From Peribacillus simplex (lineage in GTDB: Bacteria > Bacillota > Bacilli > Bacillales > DSM-1321): a stretch of DNA of 64,000 bases. A program made the position numbers and the translations under genes. Location: assembly GCF_001542915.1 (NCBI RefSeq), contig NZ_LNNH01000023.1:19858-83857 (forward strand). The letters run 5' to 3'. Positions 57,247 to 64,000 of this stretch are shown here, piece after piece. The notes below the pieces were generated by a model. The model ran no database searches, was not told the DNA's origin, and saw nothing but the letters and a program-made list of their open reading frames with translations. Numbering within the stretch: the first letter of the stretch is position 1; every line of letters starts with the position of its first letter.

Positions 57247-57585
57247 TCACCGGTTCTTCTTCAAATCGTCCTGGACACTTTGATCCCACATTTTAACACC
57301 TGTATGGTAAGCGGAGCGGTTGATCAAATGTCCAGCGACGGGACTGGTCATGAAGATAAAGATGATGGCGAGCACGATCCGGAAATCGACATGGCCATGT
57401 TGATGATAAAAGTATAACAACGTGCCAATCAGGATGAACATGATTCCAAGCGTCGAGCTTTTTGAAGCAGCGTGATTCCTTGTATAGACATCAGGCAAGC
57501 GGATGATGCCGAAAGCGGATACTAGAAAGAGGAAGACACCCATTAAAAGGAATAGGCCGGAAAGGATTTCAACGATTACGGTCAT
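57247..57585 (-). CDS. mrpG: Mrp Na+/H+ antiporter subunit G
   Basis: A 112-residue membrane protein with three helices and the family segment GIIRLPDVYTRNHAASKSST. ATG 57585 is preferred, since the longer open frame would overlap most of mrpF. It overlaps mrpF by 17 bases. Last gene of mrpABCDEFG, a multi-subunit cation/proton antiporter needed for Na+ resistance and alkaline pH homeostasis. Confidence 0.93.
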   Translation of the reverse strand: MTVIVEILSGLFLLMGVFLFLVSAFGIIRLPDVYTRNHAASKSSTLGIMFILIGTLLYFYHQHGHVDFRIVLAIIFIFMTSPVAGHLINRSAYHTGVKMWDQSVQDDLKKNR

Positions 57586-57853
57586 CTTCAATGATCTCTC
57601 CTTTCTCGAGGAATTTGGCAAAAGCGACCGTTCCGATGAAGGAGAGGACTCCGAGCAGCAGAATGGCTTCCAGATAGGCGCTAGTGTCCATGACAATGGA
57701 GGCAAGCGCCACGATTGCGATCAGATTGATTCCCATTGCATCGAGTGCGATGACCCGATCCGGTACGGATGGCCCTATGATTAAACGGTAGAGGAATCCA
57801 GCCATGGAAAGGGATGCACCGAGCAAGGCTATTTTCAGCACTAAATCGAACAT
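57569..57853 (-). CDS. mrpF: Mrp Na+/H+ antiporter subunit F
   Basis: A 94-residue membrane protein with three helices and the characteristic LIIGPSVPDRVIALDAMGIN. It overlaps mrpE by 13 bases and mrpG by 17. MrpF is also associated with bile salt efflux in B. subtilis. Confidence 0.94.
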   Translation of the reverse strand: MFDLVLKIALLGASLSMAGFLYRLIIGPSVPDRVIALDAMGINLIAIVALASIVMDTSAYLEAILLLGVLSFIGTVAFAKFLEKGEIIEDDRNR

Positions 57854-58329
57854 GATTTGCTCACCTCCATGATCGCCTTTTCGAATGTATGTTTAATACT
57901 GTCCACAGCCTCAGCCTTGTCGGCAATATCCATCGCATGGATATAAAGAATCCGATTATCCTCCGAAACTTCGACGACTAGCGTCCCTGGTGTCAGGGTA
58001 ATTAAATTCGCGAGGATCGTTATTTCCCAATCCTTCGTCAGCACGGTTTCGAAGGCGAATATGCCAGGCCGCATATCCAGCTTCGGCTTTAAAACGACCT
58101 TGAGGACGCTAATGTTGGAAGAGACGAGTTCCCTTGCGAATATGAGCAGCAAGCGGATGACGGCGTTCACCCGGTTCAGGTAGAAGCGGTCCTTGAAAAA
58201 ATGGCGGAAGACGAACATGATGCAAAGCCCCAATGCATATCCGATGATAAAGGTGCTCCCATCAAACTCATTTTTTAAAAACATCCAAGTAACCGCAAGG
58301 ACCAGATTCAGTAAAATTTGGAATGACAT
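57841..58329 (-). CDS. mrpE: Mrp Na+/H+ antiporter subunit E
   Basis: A 162-residue subunit with N-terminal helices and a cytoplasmic C-terminal domain. Conserved are FARELVSSNISVLKVVLKP, ANLITLTPGTLVVEVSEDNR and LYIHAMD. It lies six bases after mrpD. Confidence 0.94.
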   Translation of the reverse strand: MSFQILLNLVLAVTWMFLKNEFDGSTFIIGYALGLCIMFVFRHFFKDRFYLNRVNAVIRLLLIFARELVSSNISVLKVVLKPKLDMRPGIFAFETVLTKDWEITILANLITLTPGTLVVEVSEDNRILYIHAMDIADKAEAVDSIKHTFEKAIMEVSKSCSI

Positions 58330-58335
58330 CAGGCA

Positions 58336-59817
58336 CTACTCCTTTAAAACCGCTTTGATATAAATATCCGGATTCAATAATGTTTCGACTGCTTGAGAAA
58401 TGAAAGGGTATATCGCTTCCGTTCCAACTCCGTATAAGACGGAAATGGCAACGAGGATTACGGCCGGAATAAGCATCTTATTAACCGGAACGGCTGCCGG
58501 GCGATAATCAGCCCTCGGTGTTCCCCAGAAGCCGTAGATGAAGATTTTCATCACGGAATACAGGACCATCAAGCTTGATAGCAGGACAATGGCCATTCCA
58601 AGGTAGTCGCCTGATTTTCCTGCTCCCAGGAGAATAAGAAGCTTGCCGGCAAAGCCGCTGAATGGCGGGATCCCAGCCAAGGATATGGCAGCTACGAAAA
58701 AGGTCCAGGCAAGGGCGGGGTACTGCTTGATCAAGCCCCCCATTTTCCTTAAATCAGCCGAGCCGGTGAGTTTGATCATGATGCCGATCAGCAGGAAGAG
58801 TGCAGCCTTGATCAGCATGTCATGGATGATATATAAAATCGAGCCTGATAATGCCTGTTCGTTCATCACGGAGATGCCGAAAACGATGACACCGACAGCG
58901 ATGATGATGTTGTAAATGATGATTTTCTTTACATCCCAATAGGCGAGCGCCCCGATGACGCCGATGAGGATGGTCAAGATGGCAAGCCACGCCAGGAAGG
59001 TATGGGTGAAGCCTTGATCATGATAAAACATCAGCGTATAGGTGCGGGAAATCGAGTATATCCCGACCTTGGTGAGCAAGGCTCCGAATAGTGCCATCAC
59101 GGGAATCGGCGGAGCATGATAAGACCCAGGCAGCCACTGGAAGAGCGGGAAAATGGCGCCTTTCAAGCCGAAAACGATCAAGAAACCGATGGCTATCACC
59201 GAGAGGATCGCAGGCTGATTGACCTCTGCTATCCTTTGGCTGATCTGCGCCATATTCAATGTGCCCAGTACAGAGTAGAGATACGCGACCATGATGACGA
59301 AAAAGGACGAGGAGAGCACGTTGACAATGATATACTTCAACGATTCCCTCAGCTGGATTTTCGTCCCGCCGAGTACCAGCAGCACATAAGAAGCCATCAG
59401 CATCACTTCGAAGAAGACAAATAGATTGAAAAGGTCCCCCGTAAGGAAGGCCCCATTCACGCCAATCAATAAAAATTGAAAAACGGGATAATAATAGTGT
59501 GCTTCACGTTCCTCCCCTATCGAGTGGAACGAATAAAGCAAGATGGCCAGCCCGATGATATTCGTAGTCAGGACAAGCAGTGAGGCAAGCATGTCTGCGA
59601 CAATCACGATCCCGAAAGGCGCCTCCCAGCTGCCGACACCCAAGGTCAAGATACCCTGGGAATGTACCGAGAATACAAGAAAGCTGGATATTACGATGCC
59701 AATAAGTGACGAAAAAAGTGAAACCCATCGTTGGAGCTTGATTTTTTTTGCAATGAAAATGAGAAAGATGCCTGTGAAAAGCGGCCATAAAACAGGCAGG
59801 AAGGTTAAGTTACTCAT
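58336..59817 (-). CDS. mrpD: Mrp Na+/H+ antiporter subunit D
   Basis: A 493-residue, about 14-helix subunit homologous to the proton-pumping NuoM/NuoN subunits of complex I. Signature regions are LFVFFEVMLMASYVLLVLGG, FPLFQWLPGSYHAPPIPVMA and GIPPFSGFAGKLLILLGA. The helix-5 Glu of FEVML and a helix-7 Lys in the VFGLKGAIFP segment, typical of the ion pathway, are present. It overlaps mrpC by 8 bases. Confidence 0.96.
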   Translation of the reverse strand: MSNLTFLPVLWPLFTGIFLIFIAKKIKLQRWVSLFSSLIGIVISSFLVFSVHSQGILTLGVGSWEAPFGIVIVADMLASLLVLTTNIIGLAILLYSFHSIGEEREAHYYYPVFQFLLIGVNGAFLTGDLFNLFVFFEVMLMASYVLLVLGGTKIQLRESLKYIIVNVLSSSFFVIMVAYLYSVLGTLNMAQISQRIAEVNQPAILSVIAIGFLIVFGLKGAIFPLFQWLPGSYHAPPIPVMALFGALLTKVGIYSISRTYTLMFYHDQGFTHTFLAWLAILTILIGVIGALAYWDVKKIIIYNIIIAVGVIVFGISVMNEQALSGSILYIIHDMLIKAALFLLIGIMIKLTGSADLRKMGGLIKQYPALAWTFFVAAISLAGIPPFSGFAGKLLILLGAGKSGDYLGMAIVLLSSLMVLYSVMKIFIYGFWGTPRADYRPAAVPVNKMLIPAVILVAISVLYGVGTEAIYPFISQAVETLLNPDIYIKAVLKE

Positions 59818-60151
59818 TCGTTTTTGTACCTCTCATTTCTTCCATATCATCCGTTCCGAGCTCCTGATAGGAACGGTAAGCCAGTACCAGCAGGAAGGAC
59901 GTCACACCGAAACTGATGACGATTGCCGTTAAGATGAGTGCTTGCGGAAGCGGATCGGCATAGACAGCAGCTTCTTCACTCAGTAACGGGACGGAGCCGG
60001 CTTTTAGACCGCCCATCGTCAAAATCAACAGATGGGCGCCGTGACTGAGCAGCCCGGTACCGATTATGATTCTGATCATGCTTTTTGAAAGCATTAAGTA
60101 CGTCGCGCACATGAATAAAATTCCAATGACAATGGCCATTAATAGTTCCAT
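59810..60151 (-). CDS. mrpC: Mrp Na+/H+ antiporter subunit C
   Basis: A 113-residue, three-helix subunit homologous to NuoK. LMLSKSMIRIIIGTGLLSHG and PLPQALILTAIVISFGVTSF are conserved. Its start overlaps the mrpB stop by one base. Confidence 0.95.
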   Translation of the reverse strand: MELLMAIVIGILFMCATYLMLSKSMIRIIIGTGLLSHGAHLLILTMGGLKAGSVPLLSEEAAVYADPLPQALILTAIVISFGVTSFLLVLAYRSYQELGTDDMEEMRGTKTNE

Positions 60152-60573
60152 TATTCACTCTCCCCTATCGTTTGAATAATGGTCATCGTGACACCAACAA
60201 CCACAAGATAAACACCGAGATCAAAAAGCACGGCGGTATGAAGTGAGATATGCCCAAGGAGGGGCAAATCGACATAACGGTAGGCATGGGTCATGAGCGG
60301 TACGCCGAACAACAGCCCGCCTGCAACCGTCAGGCTTGAAATGAGCAAGCCTGCACCGATCATCAACTTATAATCGATCGGCAGGATCGCGGTGACGGTC
60401 TTTAAATCGAAGGCGAGCAGCAGCAGCACAATGGCAGCCGAAGTCATCAAGCCTCCGACAAACCCGCCGCCTGGCGAATAATGACCGCCCAGGAAGATGG
60501 CCACCGCAAAAAGGAGGATGACGAAGGCGGCGACCTTCGTAACCGTTTGAAGAATCAGGTCGTTTTGCTTCAT
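60151..60573 (-). CDS. mrpB: Mrp Na+/H+ antiporter subunit B
   Basis: A 140-residue, four-helix subunit with GGHYSPGGGFVGGLMTSAAI and the conserved tail VLFDLGVYLVVVG. It overlaps the mrpA 3' end by 4 bases (ATGA-type junction), consistent with translational coupling. Confidence 0.95.
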   Translation of the reverse strand: MKQNDLILQTVTKVAAFVILLFAVAIFLGGHYSPGGGFVGGLMTSAAIVLLLLAFDLKTVTAILPIDYKLMIGAGLLISSLTVAGGLLFGVPLMTHAYRYVDLPLLGHISLHTAVLFDLGVYLVVVGVTMTIIQTIGESE

Positions 60574-62975
60574 GATTTAGCTTTCCCCCTTGTCAGACGC
60601 AATTTGATCATCGCGAAGATCCCGAGCGCGGCGATGGAAAGGACCGTGATTTCAAACATCGTATCAAGTCCGCGGAAGTCGACGAGAATGACATTTACGA
60701 CGTTTTTCCCGCCGGCCTCTTTATACGCGTTTTCAAGGTAATAGCTTGAGATGGAATCAAATAGTTTATTGCTGTGTGCCGATAAGGCGATCAACGTCAC
60801 GATGACGCCTACACCAATGGATATCAAGGCGTTATTCAACCTGAATGTCATCCGTTCTTCCTTTCTGCTGGCCATCAATGGCAGGTGGAAGAAGCAAAGC
60901 AAGAACAGCGATACGGATATCGTTTCAATGACTAGCTGGGTCAGTGCTAAATCCGGAGCCCGCAGCAAGACGAAAAACAGGGAAATCGCATAACCGACTG
61001 CTCCCAAGATGATGATCGAGGTTAAACGTGACTTGGCAAACAAAATCGCAATCGCCGCGACGACGATGACGCCAGCTATTAGCAGCTCGTAAAAACCGAT
61101 CGGGGCAAAATGTCCTGTATCCAATGTAAAGGCATCCTTCCAATAAATCGTAAAGCCCAATGAAAGAATGAAAAATAGGAATATGGATAGCAGATAGGTC
61201 CGCAATGAACCTGTCATTAATAATTTCATCACGGAGGAGGACGAACGTTCAAGGCCCTTTAATCCGTTATCATACAAAGAATTCAAGGATATACGTTCAG
61301 GAACCACCTGAGTGATCCTCTGCCACTTCGGAAGCGTTTTGTATAAAAGAATTCCCAATGCGATGATGCCGATCGTCATCCATACTTCAGGTGTGAACCC
61401 ATGCCAGAAAGCAATATGGACATGGAAATCTTCGGTTGCCAAGCTAGGCTGTATGCCAGCTACTGCAGGCTTGATGATCGAAGTAGCAAGCAAGTTTGGG
61501 AAAATGCCGAAAACGATGACCAGCAAGGCAAGGATGATGGGAGAAACCAGCATCCCGATCGGTGCCTCGTGTGGCTTCCTATCCAATAGGTTTGCCTGAA
61601 GGTTGCCTGTAAAGGGTTTGAGCACGACAATCATGCTATAGATAAAAGTGAACACACTCGCAATCCAGGCTATAACAGGGAACAGAACTCCCCATGTGTC
61701 CATATTGAAGATATCCAGCTCCAATACATTCACCATGCTGGCCAAGAACATTTCCTTACTTAAGAAACCGTTGAATGGCGGAAGGCCTGCCATTGAAAAG
61801 GCGCCGATGATGGCGACGGTGAAGGTGATCGGCATCACCTGCATCAATCCGCCAAGCTTTTTGATATCACGGGTCCCGGTTTCATGGTCAATGATGCCTG
61901 CAACCATGAAAAGGCTGCCCTTGAAGGTCGCGTGATTAATCAAATGGTATACAGCTGCAACCGTGGCTGCCAAGTAAATATTTCCCCCCATTGAATCATA
62001 ATGGAGTGCTGCCGCGCCCAGACCCAGCAACGACATGATCAATCCGAGCTGACTGATGGTGGAAAAGGCGAGGATGCCTTTTAAATCGGTCTGCTTGATT
62101 GCCGAGAACGAGCCCCAGAAAAGGGTGATCAATCCGGTAATCGAAACGAGCCAGAGCCATAACCCGGATTCTGCAAAAACAGGGCTTAATCGGGCCACTA
62201 AATAAATCCCGGCCTTGACCATCGTTGCCGAATGAAGATAGGCACTGACGGGCGTCGGAGCCTCCATCGCATCAGGAAGCCAGATATGGAAGGGAAATTG
62301 GGCCGATTTAGTGAATGCCCCAAGCAGGACGAGCAATAGTGCCGGAGTGAAGAGCGAGTGATCCATCAGCTGCCCACTTTGTGCTATCAATTCACGTATG
62401 CTGAAGGTGTTGCCCATGATGGAAAGGAGAATGATCCCCCCAAGCAGGCTTAGTCCTCCAAGGACGGTAATCAGCAGGGATTTCTGTGCCCCGTAACGTG
62501 AACGCTCCCGTTCATTCCAATATCCAATCAATAAAAACGAGGAGAGACTGGTGAATTCCCAAAATGTATAAAGGACAATCAGGTTATCCGAAAGGACCAC
62601 ACCGAGCATCGCCCCCATGAAGAGCAAAAGAAAGACGTAAAACTGATTCAGCCTTTCCTTCTCCTTCGATAAATAGAAAACGGAGTAAAGAACGACGAGT
62701 GAACCTATTCCGGTAATGAGCAAGGCGAACAGAAGCCCTAGTCCATCAACATAGAAATCGACATGGATACCGAGAGAAGGGATCCATGCAGCCCTTTCCG
62801 TCATGACATCGCCCTGTTTGGTCAAGGGGATGAACCTTGAAAAATAGGTGAAAAGGAGAATGGGTAATATGAGTACAAACCATCCTGTATGTATGTGTCG
62901 AAATAGTTTGTATAAGAGTGGAACAATAAGAGCTAATAAAAACGGTGATAATACCGCCAGATGAAGCAATGACAT
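60570..62975 (-). CDS. mrpA: Mrp Na+/H+ antiporter subunit A
   Basis: The largest subunit, 801 residues, the usual Bacillus length. The N-terminal part is NuoL-like (YTFWEFTSLSSFLLIGYW, FPFHIWLPDAMEAPTPVSAY and LPPFNGFLSKEMFLASMV), and the C-terminal part contains the MrpA extension with APDLALTQLVIETISVSLF. It forms the main ion channel with MrpD. AAAAGGGGGGGAAG precedes the ATG. First gene of the operon; its promoter must lie in 62976-63120. Confidence 0.96.
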   Translation of the reverse strand: MSLLHLAVLSPFLLALIVPLLYKLFRHIHTGWFVLILPILLFTYFSRFIPLTKQGDVMTERAAWIPSLGIHVDFYVDGLGLLFALLITGIGSLVVLYSVFYLSKEKERLNQFYVFLLLFMGAMLGVVLSDNLIVLYTFWEFTSLSSFLLIGYWNERERSRYGAQKSLLITVLGGLSLLGGIILLSIMGNTFSIRELIAQSGQLMDHSLFTPALLLVLLGAFTKSAQFPFHIWLPDAMEAPTPVSAYLHSATMVKAGIYLVARLSPVFAESGLWLWLVSITGLITLFWGSFSAIKQTDLKGILAFSTISQLGLIMSLLGLGAAALHYDSMGGNIYLAATVAAVYHLINHATFKGSLFMVAGIIDHETGTRDIKKLGGLMQVMPITFTVAIIGAFSMAGLPPFNGFLSKEMFLASMVNVLELDIFNMDTWGVLFPVIAWIASVFTFIYSMIVVLKPFTGNLQANLLDRKPHEAPIGMLVSPIILALLVIVFGIFPNLLATSIIKPAVAGIQPSLATEDFHVHIAFWHGFTPEVWMTIGIIALGILLYKTLPKWQRITQVVPERISLNSLYDNGLKGLERSSSSVMKLLMTGSLRTYLLSIFLFFILSLGFTIYWKDAFTLDTGHFAPIGFYELLIAGVIVVAAIAILFAKSRLTSIIILGAVGYAISLFFVLLRAPDLALTQLVIETISVSLFLLCFFHLPLMASRKEERMTFRLNNALISIGVGVIVTLIALSAHSNKLFDSISSYYLENAYKEAGGKNVVNVILVDFRGLDTMFEITVLSIAALGIFAMIKLRLTRGKAKS

Positions 62976-63309
62976 AAACTTCCCCCCCTTTTTACGAAGT
63001 CTTTCGTCTTATTATGCTTTTATTTACGCAATACTAGACGCCAGCAAATCTTCGTTGCTGATGCCATTTTTTTTTATTAATTACATGTCACGATTAAAAG
63101 TATAACGCAATTTTTGGGGGTTTGCATGGCTTTAGGAACTAGGAAGGTCCACTAAAATGAAGATTTATATATAGGTAGAAAAGGAGCCTCCACCGCTCTG
63201 AAAATATTTATTTCAAACGTTTATTTGCGGGGAATTCGTATAGTATCCATTGTGAAATCGTGGTTTATCTTGCATAATATAGGATAAAAGAAGCATGGAT
63301 GGAGAAAAC
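62976..63309. other. Intergenic interval between divergent mrpA and yufK
   Basis: About 330 bases of AT-rich DNA. No gene, riboswitch motif or repeat-family copy was recognised. It must contain promoters for both genes, but no -35/-10 pair stands out. Confidence 0.5.
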
Positions 63310-63867
63310 ATGAAAAACACCTATTTACTAAGCTACTTTCCGATCATATCAATCCTATTATTCAGCCTATCCTTTTCCATTTATGGGGAAATGCAAATGC
63401 TCAAGTTATTCGGGAATTTGGGCATCTACCAAGGGATGCTGGAGTTTTTTTCTGAAACGGGCATAAAGCTGGCGCTGCTGATCGTATTGCTTCTCCTATT
63501 TTTCATGGTTTTTGCCGCCTTGAAATTGATCTCTGACACTGTAATGGAGCTATCTTTGTTATTCTTTTCCAAGGATTCGGAAGGGAAAGCCTTGAACAGT
63601 GTAAGAAGGGGCTCGGTCATATATGTCATTGGCGCTGCGTGTTCCTTGTTCAGTGTTCAATACATCATTGGGCTAGGAGTGATCTTCATCGCAACGAATA
63701 TCGTGGCCTTGATTTATTTCGTCAATAAATTGAGCCCGAACCTGAATTTGGCGAGGTTGGTCGGACTGGTTTTCTTTCCGATCTTCGTTTGGACGGCCTT
63801 GATTTCCATCGTCTCCTTTGCCGGCTTGAAGCTTTACAACAGCGTGATTGCAAGCCTGCCCATCTAA
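63310..63867 (+). CDS. yufK: YufK family membrane protein (DUF5366)
   Basis: A 185-residue membrane protein with about five hydrophobic helices, including LLSYFPIISILLFSLSFSIYG, LALLIVLLLLFFMVFAALKL and VIYVIGAACSLFSVQYIIGL. ATG 63310 has GGAG six bases upstream; ATG 63295 does not. In B. subtilis yufK is encoded close to the mrp operon, which supports the assignment. Function is unknown. Confidence 0.75.
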   Translation: MKNTYLLSYFPIISILLFSLSFSIYGEMQMLKLFGNLGIYQGMLEFFSETGIKLALLIVLLLLFFMVFAALKLISDTVMELSLLFFSKDSEGKALNSVRRGSVIYVIGAACSLFSVQYIIGLGVIFIATNIVALIYFVNKLSPNLNLARLVGLVFFPIFVWTALISIVSFAGLKLYNSVIASLPI

Positions 63868-63878
63868 CCATAAAAAAA

Positions 63879-63905
63879 GAAGGTGCCAATGAAGGCACCT
63901 TCTCA
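63879..63905 (-). terminator. Minus-oriented terminator near the right edge
   Basis: AGAAGGTGCC (63879-63888) pairs with GGCACCTTCT (63893-63902). The T run lies only on the minus-strand side, so it serves a minus-strand gene beyond the window or acts as a partner of the next hairpin. Confidence 0.7.
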
Positions 63906-63914
63906 GTTTGTAGA

Positions 63915-63954
63915 CAAAAGGGGTTCGGAATTAAAAAATTCCGAACCCCTTTTG
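63915..63954. terminator. Bidirectional terminator near the right edge
   Basis: CAAAAGGGGTTCGGAATT pairs perfectly with AATTCCGAACCCCTTTTG around AAAA. Confidence 0.85.
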
Positions 63955-64000
63955 AAATTCCTTTGAAATTTTGACCAAAGGTTACGAGATTTGGGCTCTT

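Overview
The window is chromosomal DNA from an endospore-forming member of the Bacillaceae. Gene content and order match the stretch of the Bacillus subtilis chromosome carrying the yus, met, suf, yun, yut, yum, yui and mrp genes. Spore genes (two CotF-type coat proteins, yuzL, yunB, lytH, yutC, yutH), low-GC Gram-positive promoters, AGGAGG-type ribosome binding sites, S-box leaders and a FadR operator all agree. The dispersed repeats suggest a Peribacillus (B. simplex/frigoritolerans)-like genome rather than B. subtilis itself; that genus call is inference.

Layout. 1-1.7 kb: two CotF-type spore coat genes, a proline dehydrogenase and yuzL. 1.8-7.4 kb: the FadR-controlled fadNAE beta-oxidation operon. 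7.5-9.1 kb: yusI, gcvH, yusF and yusE. 9.2-13.8 kb: two SAM-I (S-box) leaders controlling metY and the methionine importer metNPQ. 13.8-14.7 kb: a gene-poor stretch with a degenerate 21-bp repeat array. 14.8-20 kb: the sufCDSUB iron-sulfur assembly operon. 20.4-25.2 kb: yunF, yunE, yunD, yunC and an HD-GYP phosphodiesterase. 25.5-38 kb: yunB (frameshifted), lytH, lipA, yutC, yutD, two small proteins, yutE, yutF, yutG, yutH, an L,D-transpeptidase and the hom-thrC-thrB operon. 38-52 kb: yutI, yuzD, yutJ, yuzB, a DUF2225 protein, yutM, a YhfK-like protein, yumC, yumB, a Nudix hydrolase, yuiB, yuiC, a cobalamin-binding-type protein, yuiD and pepA, interspersed with repeats. 52.2-55.9 kb: an accessory four-gene operon (RibA-like, RibD-like, FAD monooxygenase, HAD phosphatase). 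56-57.2 kb: yuxO and a MOSC protein. 57.2-63 kb: mrpABCDEFG on the minus strand. 63.3-63.9 kb: yufK.

Functional themes are fatty acid degradation, sulfur amino acid supply, Fe-S cluster assembly and its clients (suf, yutI, yutM, lipA), threonine synthesis, redox enzymes (yutJ, yumB, yumC), spore development and Na+/H+ antiport.

The most unusual items are: (1) the 52.2-55.9 kb operon, which pairs a divergent stand-alone GTP cyclohydrolase II and a RibD with a monooxygenase and a phosphatase but lacks the rest of riboflavin synthesis, and has a palindromic operator at its promoter; (2) arrays of 20/21-bp degenerate repeats downstream of metQ and of yutM, with a fragment near yunB; (3) a roughly 160-bp dispersed repeat in four copies, two of them a near-perfect tandem pair; (4) a 30-bp duplication of the sufB 3' end; (5) a single-base frameshift in yunB. 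Functions were assigned by recognising families from the sequence; no database search was run.
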